Shown one piece after another: positions 32,950 to 43,300 of a DNA stretch of 64,000 bases (its first letter is position 1; the number at the start of each line of letters is the position of its first letter). The notes under the pieces were generated by a model. That model ran no database searches. It worked only from the letters and a program-made list of their open reading frames with translations, and was not told the DNA's origin. The stretch is from NCBI RefSeq assembly GCF_000003855.2, contig NW_003101677.1, positions 1,471,506 to 1,535,505 on the forward strand, read 5' to 3'. The stretch is from Blastomyces gilchristii SLH14081. Lineage: Eukaryota; Ascomycota; Eurotiomycetes; Onygenales; Ajellomycetaceae. The translations under genes were made by a program, and so were the position numbers.

Positions 32950-35900
32950 AACTCATTATCTTATAGACTAGAGTTTATAAATGACAGTATTAATATCTTT
33001 ATCACAATCAGATTCTTAGTGAAGATTATATTATTCTGACTTATCAGAATTTATAATATAAAAGTTATGTCTCAGCTTCTACAGATGTCTTATCTGTCTG
33101 AATAATTCTCAAGTGAACTTATTCATCTTGTCAGAATATTCTTATCACTGAATCTTGAATCAGAGCTCATAATCTCACTTCTCTGAGTTAATAATTTCTT
33201 TAATCTGATATTCTCTTTCACTCTCTAGTACTTTATAAACAGAGTAATGAGTCACAGAGTTCTCTTCTAAGAATTCCTTGTATTTATAGAGTAAAGAGAT
33301 ATGAAAAATATTATATATCTATAACTCAGGTGATAGTTTCAATCTATAGAACTGTGAGCTAACTTTCTTCATAATCTTATAAGACTCTGTCTGTAAGAGA
33401 TTCAGCTTCTTACTAGATCTTCATATAATAATATTTTCTAGACTCAGTCAGACTCTATTATCTTTCTTAAAACTCTTCATAATATGCTTAAAGTCATAGT
33501 ATCTCTTCTGATACTCTTAAGTCTTTCTCAAGAATTCACAGACTTTCTTCTGAATCTCCTGAATTCTCTCAGCCTATTTACAGACATTATCACACTTTAT
33601 AGTATACTCTCACAGATTTATCAAGATCATCTGCAGATAAGTCTTAGTGAGTATCTCAAAGAGAGTTTTATCTGTACTGATATATTTTAAGTTGTTGTAT
33701 ACAAACTCTGTAAGTAATAATCAATGCACTCAGTCATTCTGATTGTAATTGACAAAGTATCACAGCTACTGTTTCAATATACTTATCAGATATTCTATCT
33801 GATTATCTGTCTGTTGATGAAAAGCTATACTTAGATCTCATAAGATCTTCAGTATAGTTATCAGATCAGATCAGAACTCTTCTATAAAGATTGATTCTCT
33901 GTCTAAGATAATATTCACAGATAATTCATGCAACTGAATCACATCATAAATAAAGATATAAGTTAAATTCTTTGACTTCAAGTTCTTGCAGATGAGTATA
34001 AAGTGTGTTATCTTGATAAAGTAATTCACTATCATCAGCACACTGTCAAAGCAGGTATTATATATATTCTTACTTTCAGAGAGACTTATAAGAGCATTCA
34101 TTTCTAGCTGTTTTCAAGGTTTCTGTGAAATGAGTAGAGAAGTAAGTTCTTCATATAGTCTGAATTACACTATCTACAAATTCTGATAAACAGTATAAGA
34201 ATTCACTATCTTCTTCATAAGTTCTCACATCTTCAGTTAGAAGTATTTTCTTATAAGTAACTCATGAGTTCTAGTATCTGTAAAATAACCTGCTAGAGAA
34301 GAGTTATAATGCCTTTTAATAAGTTCTATATATAGAAACTTATTCAAAGATATATAAATTCAGTCCTCTCTTTATAAGAGACTATTTAAGTCTCTTTAAT
34401 TCTTTATTTCTGCAGAATTGATCCCTGCTATGAGTAGTTTCTGAATATACTGAGTATATTCATTCTTCAGTTGTAGTTCAGACAATCTGAATAGAAGATC
34501 TTATAAAGACTTATACTCTGTTTTCTCTTACATCAGGTCTTTCACAGTGCTTCTCAAAGTCTGCAAATTCTTCAGATTATAGATATTCTCTTCAAGAATT
34601 CTTACAGAGATTCTCAGAGTGTTGACTCTCAGTATTATAGAGAGTAGTTATACAGACTTCTTCTCTCTCTCTCTTCTCTTCTCTTATAGAGAATTAAGAG
34701 ACTCTTCAGTCAATCTCTTTACAACACTCAGTCTAAGTATTCTGTGAAGCTTTTCTGTCTTCTCTAGTCTCTCTGTGTCTGTCACTCTGATCTTCTTAAC
34801 ATAGTCTGGCCTGTGAGAGAGTTCATTCACTGAGTTCTTAGTTCTCTTGATATGTTCTATCTTGAATCAGAACTCACTCAGTCTCTGAGCTCAGTAAATC
34901 TACTACTGTAAGAGTTTCTTGATTGAAGTAAACTATTATAAGCTGTTATAATCAGTTCTAACAGTAATCACTGTTATAAGATTCTCAAAGTAGTGATATC
35001 AGTGATGAAAGAATTTCACTATTGTGAGAAGCTTCTAATTATAAATGTTATAGTTGATCTCTGCAGATTGCATCTTCTATAAGAAAAAGGCTACTGAAAC
35101 TCAGTTCTCATTTAACTGTAGTTACAAGACTATTTCTGAAATTATAAAGAAGAAGACATCTGTCTTCAATCTGATTAAGAGTAAGAGATTAAAGTGAAAC
35201 AGTATTACTATATCTGTAAATATCTGTTTTAATCTTATAAAGACTCTGCAAGCTTCTGAGATAAGAAGATTCTCACAGTACTCTCTTCTCAACAATCTTT
35301 TCATTCTCTATTTATAAAATAACTTCTTCTTATTTTCACTCTTCAGCATGTCTGTAAGAGTCAAGAAGATTCTTATGAATATAAAGATAAATCATCTATA
35401 GAAATTCACAAAGCTCAGAAAGATCAGAATCTCATGAATACTAGTTAACTCTGATTATGATAGAATAGTCTCAATCTGTGAAGATTTCATCTGAATATCA
35501 TCTGCAGTGATTACATATTCTAGGAAATTAATTCAGTAAGTACTGAAGTTATACTTTATAAGCTTAACATACAGTTCTGTCTTATCTAAGATCTTTAATA
35601 TACTCTGCACATGCTCAGTGTGTTCTTTCTTCTTTACAGAGTACATTATCACATCATTCAGATATATTATTATGAAGACATTCAGATATACACAAAGTGT
35701 TTTATTAATGAAAGACTGAAATACTATAGAGATATTAGTCAGATTAAAAGATATCACTAGATATTTAAATAATTTCAGTGCAGTTCTAAAGACAGTCTTT
35801 TATTCATTCTCAGACTGTATTCATAGCTGTGTATATATATTGATCACATTCAGTTGTGTGAATATAACAGCTCTCATGAGACAGTTAATCACATTCTTAA

Positions 35901-36660
35901 TTAGAGATAGAGAGTAGTGACTCTTTGTTATCTTGAAGTTCAGATTACTGTAGTCTATACATAATCTGAGATCTTCATCCTTCTTCTTTATGAATATCAC
36001 AGAGGCTCTCACAGAGGTCTGTGAAGATCAGATGAAGTCATTCTTCAGATTCTTCTTCACATAGGTTCACAAGACCTCTGTCTTATAGTGAGAGAGCTTA
36101 TAGATTGATTCTTAGAAGAATTTCTACTCTTCTATTAAATCTATTATCAGATTCTTCTCATAGTGAGAAGAAAGCTCAGTTATCTTTACTAAGCTGAATA
36201 TCTCTGTGAGATCTCAGTATTCATCTAATATCTGAAGCTTAGTTTCTATAACTGTGAGATTCTCTAACACTTATAAAGTTATTATATAAATAAGCTTGTC
36301 TTCTCTAATCAACTCTGCAGCATCAACTGATTCTATCTCTGTAAGTGAGTCTATCAACACTGATCAGAAGTATAAACCTGACTTATAAACAGCTATATGC
36401 AGATTATGTCTTTGAAGTTATACAAGTCTTAAATACATATCATCTGTGATGTTCATAATAATCACAGTTTTTACAAATCTTCTCCAGATTTCAGAGAGAT
36501 CTTGCAATTCAAAGATGACTCTCATGAGTTTCTCAGTTCTCAGATCTGAGTTCTCACACTCTGCTTATTACAAGAGTAGGTTCTCAGTCTTCATCTTTCA
36601 GCTTATTCACTCTGCAAGCTTTAGAAACATCACAGTGACCTGAGATTCTGAGTTCATCAA
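32950..36660 (-). pseudogene. pol (protease, RT, RNase H, integrase, chromodomain) of Gypsy B1
   Basis: Read leftwards. The protease-like region is at about 36600-36280 (VLIDS motif). RT covers 36012-35533: RASVIFIKKKDEDLRLCIDY, then IIYLNDVIMYS with YLDD changed to YLND at about 35670. RNase H is at about 35300-34900. Integrase is at 34101-33750: VNYFIKITHFILICKN, ILDRESIF, and a QTDNQIE segment. The chromodomain lies near 33260-33110, matching B2. Gene order and the C-terminal chromodomain make family B a second chromovirus lineage distinct from A. Confidence 0.82.
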
Positions 36661-37813
36661 TGCTTTTCATACTTGTAGAGCAGTAGTACTGCAGTGCAGT
36701 CTCTCTCTGTAAGTAAGCATTTTCATTGAGAGAGTAACAGATTCAGGTGTCAGCTTCAAGACTCTTAAGAAGGCTGTTGCTGACTCTGTTCATGACTTCT
36801 CAAAATTCTATTTTGATTTGTCTGAACAGTTTGTATGAAGATGTTCTGATTTAGAACAGATGAAGCAGAGTCTCTTTTTCTTAGTCTCTCTGTTATACAC
36901 TCTGTTTATGAAAGCTTATGAAGCTCTCTCTCTCTACTCAGTAGTCAGATATGAATCTCTCTGTGTCTTGTTATCTTTTTCTGATAAATCTGTTCTCTGT
37001 TATTCTGACTCTCACAGAGTCAGTCAGTGATCTGCTCTTCACAGATCTGTGACTCTCACAGTGATTCATAAGCAGTGAATAAGAGTCATCAGTTTCTTCA
37101 GAGTCAAGAACTTAGAGCCTTACTCAATGAGCTTGTTCTGCATATCTTTATTCAGTCTCTTTACAAATATCATCATTCAGATCTTGTTTCAGAGCTCTGT
37201 TTTCACAGATCTCAATTCACATCACAATTTTATGAAGCACTGTGAGTAGTCTTCATCAGATTTCTCACCTCTTTTTCTAATATTGATGATCACAGTTCAG
37301 GTGTTCTCTGTTCAGCTTGCAGAGTTCTTCAACTTATTCTCTAGATAGGTCTTAAGAACAGATCAGCAGAATCTCTCATGATCATTTTCTAGATAATTCA
37401 GCCAGTTCTTGACTTCAGTGTAATAGAGGCCTGTTATCACATAGATGATAGCTTCTTCATCTTTCATATCACACAGCTGGGCTTGTAAGTCAATTTCAAA
37501 TACAAACTTGCAAAAGCTTTTATAGATTGTGATTTAATAAGTGACCTTAAGTGATTGCAGCTTAAGAAAGTTTCTTTTCAGTTCACAGGTATCTCTGAAG
37601 ATTATGTCTAGAGACTCAGTTCAAGAGTGTTTACAGACAGTAAGCATTTCTTGTAGAAAAATAGCTTGATTCTGCAAGAGATGCTCAAGAATGTTCTTCA
37701 CTGAGATTGATTTATTTGTGAGTTCAGAGAGTTTCTCTGTCACAGATACAGAGAATAATGTCTTATAAGTGATTGATAAGTTCTCTAGAACTTCTTTTAT
37801 AAAGATTATTCAT
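36660..37813 (-). pseudogene. gag of Gypsy B1
   Basis: Starts at ATG 37813 (MNNLYKRSS). Capsid-type helical sequence follows. The zinc knuckle CFICSKSEHLHTNC at about 36868-36827 retains all four ligands, whereas B2 has lost two. It is followed by basic sequence. The frame has stops at former Trp and Gln codons. Confidence 0.78.
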
Positions 37814-37925
37814 GATTCAGGTGACTGCTTCTGAGTGTCTGCAGTAGAGTTTGCAGGGATTGAAGTATGCAAGTTTCTAGTTCTTTCAGTTATAATAAGT
37901 GATTGCTGACTGACTGAGCTTGAAA

Positions 37926-38183
37926 TGTAAGAATAAGTGCTCACAGGTGATTATTCAGGTGTTTGCAGCTTGATGTGATATGTACTGTTAACTACTAGAA
38001 GTATTCACAGTAGAAAGATAAAATGTAGAGATCAAATGTATAATAGCATTCAAGCTGAGTTATGAATAGTATTCGCGAACTCCAGTCTATATAGTTGTGT
38101 GTAGCCAAGAGCCGCTAGCCCTATTGATTATGTGAGAGATAGGAATAGAGGTAAAGGATCCGCAAGAAGCGGGATTTCTTACA
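37926..38183 (-). repeat. 5' LTR of B1, 258 bp
   Basis: The best preserved family B LTR. It keeps TTCGCGAAC, GGATCCGC and AGCGGG, all of which are converted in the other copies. It differs from the 3' LTR by transitions only. Confidence 0.92.
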
Positions 38184-38188
38184 GAATT
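38184..38188. repeat. Right target duplication of B1 (GAATT)
   Basis: Matches 30931-30935. Confidence 0.9.
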
Positions 38189-38784
38189 ACCAGATTATGA
38201 AAGAATTTAAGAAAGAATTAGAATATGACAAAGTGTAACATCAGATGAAGTGTACAATACAATCATTCAAATAATGAAGAGTAAATCTCATAGACATATT
38301 ACTATGAACATCAAATGAAAATTAATGAATAATCACTGCTATTGATTACACTACTGACTGACCAGTTGCAAAAGTAGTTTCAGAGATAATAGAGAAGATG
38401 ATGATGAAGTTTCTACATAATGAGATCTATGTCAACTATGAAATATCATACAAGATTTTAACTGATAACAGTGTAAATCTTGTAGAAGAAGCAGTGAGAT
38501 ATTTCATGAGTCAGTTACAGATAAGACATCATAGAATAACATCATATCATTCACAGATAAACAGGAAGATGAAACACTTGAATGAAATCTTGAGCAACAT
38601 GCTGATGAAATATCTAGTGAGCAAGTCTATGAGACTATGAAATGAATATCTCAGACAGGTGCTACTGATCATATGAATTTAACAGTATATAGTCTTCAAG
38701 CATTCATCATTCTATCTGTTGTATGAATTGCATCCACGCATTCTGAAGAATGCTTCAGAAAAGATGAGGAAGAGAACAGCAGTT

Positions 38785-38905
38785 GCAGATGCAACAGTCA
38801 CAGACATAACAGTTACAGACACAACAGTCATAAACACAGCAGAAACAGCAGTTACAGACACAGTAGTAGCAGTTGCAGACGCAGCAGTTGCAGACACAGA
38901 ATCAA
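38785..38905 (+). repeat. Short coding repeats in C1 integrase
   Basis: Units close to ACAGTTACAGACACA and GCAGTTGCAGAC give a Thr/Ala/Val-Asp-rich linker between the integrase core and C-terminal domain. C2 has the same at about 55038-55160. Confidence 0.75.
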
Positions 38906-40385
38906 GATTAAAAGAGATCAGTCATACACATGTAAAAGCTAATAAGTTACTTCTGAATCAAGCAATTCAATTGAAAAGAATATGAGAATCACTAATTAAG
39001 AAATCAAGTCTCAAGATGAGAATATGAGTTCTTATACACAATGAGAGTTCTGAGAAGTTTCAATCTAGATGATTTAAATCATATAAAATACTCAAATTAC
39101 ATTCTCTGAGAACATACACATTGAAAGAATCAGAGGGACAGATCTTACACAACTTAATCAATGATTCATAACTTATAAAAGCAAAGATGTAAGATCTGAG
39201 TAGATTATAATTATTCACAGCACTATCATCAGTATTGAAAAAGAAGAGACTTATAATTGAAAAGTCTTATAAAGTAAGAGAAATCATAGATACTTACAAA
39301 TCAGATGATCTCACTTATTTCAATCTTTTCATAATTATAAGAAAAGAATGAGAAGTAATGAAGAAATCAGATAAATATCACACTTTAATAAGTGATGAGA
39401 CTGTAGCTGATTGTATGATAACACACTGCAGATAGCAGATATAACACAGCAAAGAGCACTCTCAAAGCAGCAGACTTACACATGAATCAGGTCACAGAAG
39501 AAAAAGGAATTCAGAGTTAGATTTGACTGTTTATACCAGTTCAATTACAGTGATCACAGAGAATAAACTATCTGAAACATCTGCAGACACATGAAATCAA
39601 GTCATCTCAACCTCTGAAAATGCTCAGAGATCAGACAAGGTTAGTTTTGATAAGCTATTCACTATAGTGGTCTGAGTGAGTGAAGAGAGACAGTATAATA
39701 CATAAGACAGAATCATAAAAGATGAAAGCTGCTGAACCTAGTTACTGAATACTATATTATATAGAGATCATGTAAGAGTAGTGACTAGCAGATAAAGAAA
39801 AAGTATAAGAAAAGAAAAGAGATAATGAATTAGTCATTAACTGTAAGAATCAGCTGTAAAAGACAAATGTTATTATATATACTTCATTCATTTTCATACA
39901 TCAAATGTTTAATCTATTTTCAATACTATGTCATCTGAAAAACATCAAAAAACAAAGGAAATCTCAAAACTCAAGATCTGTAAGAGATTCAAGAGCTGTA
40001 AGCCACTCTCACAACAACATTGCACATGTCTCTGATTCCTCTATCACTCTGTGTACAACATTAATGTCATTTATTGCAAGATTGACTGAAATATCAATAT
40101 AGAAATGCGTACATGTACATGTAGAGAAATTAGAGAAGAGTGCAGAATCTGCAGAATCAGAAGTCAGAGCAGGAGAAGTGAAGACAGAAGAAATAGAAGA
40201 AGAAGACACAGAACTGAATAAATAACAGCAGAAGTCACTCAGCACTGAATACTTACAATGTGATATATACACAACCTTCTTCACAGAAGAGGGAGAGAAA
40301 GTGATAGAAGAAGCTTGAGAGCAGAAGAGAGTAGTCTCAGTGATATTATCATCTTTGATTAGAATGATCTCTGACACTGAGGCAA

Positions 40386-40440
40386 CTAAGAATCATTGTT
40401 AGTGTATAAAAATCATAAAATCAGAGATAAGAACAGTTAC
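40386..40440 (-). other. Intron 2 of the family C antisense gene (C1)
   Basis: 55 nt: GTAACT donor, ACTAAC branch site and CTTAG acceptor. Same position, length and branch sequence as 53495-53549 in C2. Confidence 0.75.
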
Positions 40441-40842
40441 TGAATGAATATTCACTGATCTTAGAGTTATATATATAATTACAACACACATGAGGCTTCT
40501 CAGAAAGAGAGAGAGAGATATAAAGAAATACAGAAAGCAGAATACAGTGTATAAATAGCTTATTCTCACAACAACATCTCAGACAAGGTGTATAAGTCTT
40601 ATATTTATGAATATAAAAGAGTACAATATCTGCATTTCTGTTCTCAAAAACACAGATATTCTTCACCTGTATTACAAAGTCAGATAACAAATATCAAAGA
40701 ATAGGCTGATACAGATCAATCATTCTGAAGATATTTATCAGAGTAGATGTACCTGTAATATTGAATTTAATAGTTGTGAAAAGTTTCTTAGTATCTGTGA
40801 ATATCATGACTTCATACACAGTAAAACTCATAACAATTTCTT

Positions 40843-40896
40843 CTAAGAACAGAAAAATCAGTATCAGAAAGAAAAGATGAAAAGAAAAAGACTTAT
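40843..40896 (-). other. Intron 1 of the family C antisense gene (C1)
   Basis: 54 nt. The donor has decayed to ATAAGT; C2 keeps the consensus GTAAGT at the same place. Acceptor TTCTTAG with ACTGAT upstream. Confidence 0.62.
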
Positions 40897-41443
40897 AATC
40901 TTAACACTGTTGAGAAGAGAAATGATTCTCTGATATAAATAAACAATTGTCTGACTATAAATATTTAAAATGAATGTAATAATCAGCATCTGTAACTAAG
41001 CTTCAGATTATTGTGTTATACACAGTCTTTATATAATAAATTATTCTAGAAGTCAGCAAGAAGAGCAGAAGTGTATACACTGATAAACATGATTTATTAA
41101 GTCTACACAACATCTTCTTGAAATGGGAAGAGCTGATAATGAAAGTAGAGATAGTAAAACCAGAGAAAGCAGAAGTAGTAGAAGTAAGGATCACAGGAAC
41201 AGAGATAGCAGAAGCAGGAGAACCAGATACAGAGACAGGTGTAGAAGATTGAAGAGCAGCAGTAGAAGAAGCAGAAAGAGACACAGAAGACTCAGTCACA
41301 CATAGTATGAGCAATTTCTTTATTATCATATTCTTCAAGTTCTCAATCAATGATTCAATATTGAGTTCACTATCATCAGCAGATACAGATCTGTCAACAT
41401 GTGAAGATTCTATATAAATAAAAATAAACATCAGCATCTGCAT

Positions 41444-41978
41444 TCATACAAAATCATGCTAGAAAACATGATCAGAAACCCACTGAGAAGAAAAATAATC
41501 AAGAGTGTATGAGAAGATGAAGAAGATGTGTTATTCATGATAATATGTTCTGACAATCATTAGAAGATAAACAAGTTCTAATCATATATATTTCACAATA
41601 TATTACACTTACTGCTAACAAACTGCTCAGTATGAGTACTATGATGATACTTGTTATGAGAACAGAAGATCATTGTCAGAAATGCATACAATGTGATAGA
41701 TGAACAGATAGAAAGAGTTGAACAGAAGAAGAGATAGAAATCTTGAATGATGATGATATTCAATAATGATGATAATGAAGAAGATGATTAAAGAATGAGA
41801 AAAATTAGTGAATAAGTGATATATTATAGTGAAAGTTTCTTTGTGAGAATATATACAGAATGCTAGCTGAATCAGAGATAGATTACATAATTGTGAAATA
41901 CTAGTGATAAGCTAATCTGCATGAAGCTAGGGCATATAACATGGTTACATGAGTGTGACTGAATCTGATGAAGAAGGA
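41444..41978. other. Region between the antisense start and 3' LTR of C1
   Basis: About 535 bp without a convincing frame. It would be the leader or promoter side of the antisense gene. A purine-rich GATGAAGAAGGA immediately precedes the 3' LTR and is the likely polypurine tract. Confidence 0.55.
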
Positions 41979-42154
41979 TGTGATTCGGAAGAATGTACAA
42001 TCATCAGATAATAATACAGCCACTTCTGAACTTGCTTACAAGTGTAAAGAGGGCCATAGCAGTCACTAATTAATTTAGTGTATGATATTACAATATATAA
42101 GAAGCCGGCGTACGTCTGTAATTGTATGCTGGCTCAAGCAACCTTTGAATCACA
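41979..42154 (+). repeat. 3' LTR of C1, 176 bp
   Basis: TGTGATTCGGAAG...TTTGAATCACA. Differs from the 5' LTR by transitions only. Confidence 0.92.
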
Positions 42155-42158
42155 CTTC
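42155..42158. repeat. Right target duplication of C1 (CTTC)
   Basis: Matches 26595-26598. Confidence 0.88.
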
Positions 42159-43300
42159 AGAGATACTTACAAACTGAAAAGAAACTTTCTTAAGCTGTGA
42201 TTACTTAAGATGAACTATTAAATCTCAATCTATAAAAGCTTTTACAAGTTTGTATTTGAAATTGACTCACAAGCTCAGCTGTGTAATATAAAAGATGAAG
42301 AAGCTGTTATCTATTCAATGACAGATCTCTACTACACTGAAGTCAAGAACTGACTGAATTATCTAGAGAATGATTATAAGAGATCTCATTAATCTATTCT
42401 TAAGATTTATCTAGAGAATAAGTTGAGAGACTCTGTGAGCTGAACAGAGAATATCTAAGTCATAATCATTAATATTAGAAAAAGAGATAAGAAATCTGAT
42501 AAAGACTACTTACAGTGCTTCATAGAATTGTAATATGAATTGAGATCTATGAAAACAGAGTTCTGAAACAAGATCTGAATAATGATATTTATAAAGAGAC
42601 TGAATAAAGATATATAGAATAAGCTTATTAAATAAGACTCTAAGTTCTTGACTGTGAAGAAACTGATAACTCTCATTCACTACTTATGAATTACTGTAAG
42701 AGTCACAGATCTGTAGAGAGCAGATTATTAATCAGCTCTATAAGAGTCAGAATAACAGAGAATAGATTTATCAGAAAAAGATAATAAAACACAGAGAGAT
42801 TCATATCTAACTACTGAGTAGAGAGAGAGAGCTTTATAAGCTTCTGTAAACAGAGTGTATAATAGAAAGATTAAGAAAAAGAGTCTCTGCTTTATCTATT
42901 CTAAATCAGAATATCTCTATACAAACTGTCTGAATAAATTAAAATGGAAATTTAAAAAGTCATAGACAGAGTCAGTAACAGTCTTCTTAAGAGTCTTGAA
43001 GCTGACATCTGAATCTGTTGCTCTCTTAATGAAAATACTTACTTATGAAGAGAGACTGTGCTGTGATACTGCTGTCTCACAAGTATGAAAAGTATTAATA
43101 AACTCAGAATCTCAGGTTACTATAGTGTTTCTAAAGCTCACAGAGTAAATGAGTTGAATGATGAAAACTGAGAATCTGCTTTTATAATAAGCAGAATATA
43201 AGAACTCAGATCTGAGAACTGAGAAACTTATAAGAGTTAATTCTTGAATTATAAGATCTCTCTGAAATCTGAAGAAGACTTACAGAAACTGTAATTATTA
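42159..43300 (+). pseudogene. gag 3' part of Gypsy B2 (right of C1)
   Basis: Continues from 26594. The zinc knuckle at about 42894-42936 now reads CFIYSKSEYLYTNC: one Cys and one His have become Tyr, so it cannot bind zinc normally. The sequence is much more TA-rich than B1, with many stops. Confidence 0.75.

Larger units (their letters stand above)
30936..38183 (-). mobile_element. Complete Ty3/Gypsy element B1, 7248 bp, inside C1
   Basis: Minus-strand family B copy with 258-bp LTRs at 30936-31193 and 37926-38183 and GAATT target duplications. It is less mutated than B2: its gag zinc knuckle is intact and its 5' LTR keeps several CpGs. Gag-pol reads leftwards from about 37813 to about 32950. 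An antisense, intron-containing gene reads rightwards from 32011 towards pol. Confidence 0.94.
38184..39450 (+). pseudogene. Integrase (catalytic core and C-terminus) of Gypsy C1
   Basis: Continues the frame interrupted at 30935. Core motifs: AIDYTTDWPVAKVV (about 38340), YKILTDNSVNLVEEAVRYF (about 38450-38510) and SYHSQINRKMKHLNEIL (38540-38590), giving D, D and E with D-N-G changed to D-N-S. A stretch of Val/Thr-Ala-Asp repeats encoded by CAGTTGCAGAC-like units follows at 38780-38900. The C-terminal domain is GVLIHNESSEKFQSRWF...TYTLKE...LHNLIN (about 39020-39160). No chromodomain recognised. Confidence 0.82.
39964..41443 (-). pseudogene. Antisense spliced gene of Gypsy family C (copy in C1)
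   Basis: Opposite strand to gag-pol, between integrase and the 3' LTR. Exon 1 (41443-40897) starts MQMLMFIFIYIESSH and contains a Ser/Thr-rich stretch. Exon 2 (40842-40441) carries a cysteine-rich segment (TPCLRCCCENKLFIHC ... KPHVCCNY). Exon 3 (40385-39964) is Ser-rich and then helical (INVVHRVIEESETC, LTALESLTDLEF). Introns: 54 nt (40843-40896, donor now ATAAGT) and 55 nt (40386-40440, GTAACT...CACTAAC...TTAG). The second intron supplies exactly the frame change needed between exons 2 and 3. Total 457 codons including the stop, as in C2. In-frame stops are few and transition-type. Function unknown; zinc binding is likely from the Cys pattern. Confidence 0.75.
26599..42154 (+). mobile_element. 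Ty3/Gypsy element C1, interrupted by B1
   Basis: Family C element on the plus strand inside B2: 176-bp LTRs at 26599-26774 and 41979-42154 and 4-bp target duplication CTTC. B1 (30936-38183) interrupts it between the zinc-binding and catalytic parts of integrase. Without B1 and one GAATT it is 8303 bp, exactly the length of C2. Order: LTR, primer site, gag, protease, RT, RNase H, integrase, then an antisense spliced gene (39964-41443), then LTR. Confidence 0.93.

Noticed and set aside
38712..38897. Minus-strand Ala/Val/Thr-rich frame (also 55038-55223 plus)
   Set aside because: Reverse reading of the repetitive integrase linker.
41123..41305. Arg/Ser-rich frame resembling an SR protein (also 52630-52812)
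   Set aside because: It is the mirror of the Ser/Thr-rich part of the antisense gene exon 1; RS-like composition follows from reading that tract backwards.
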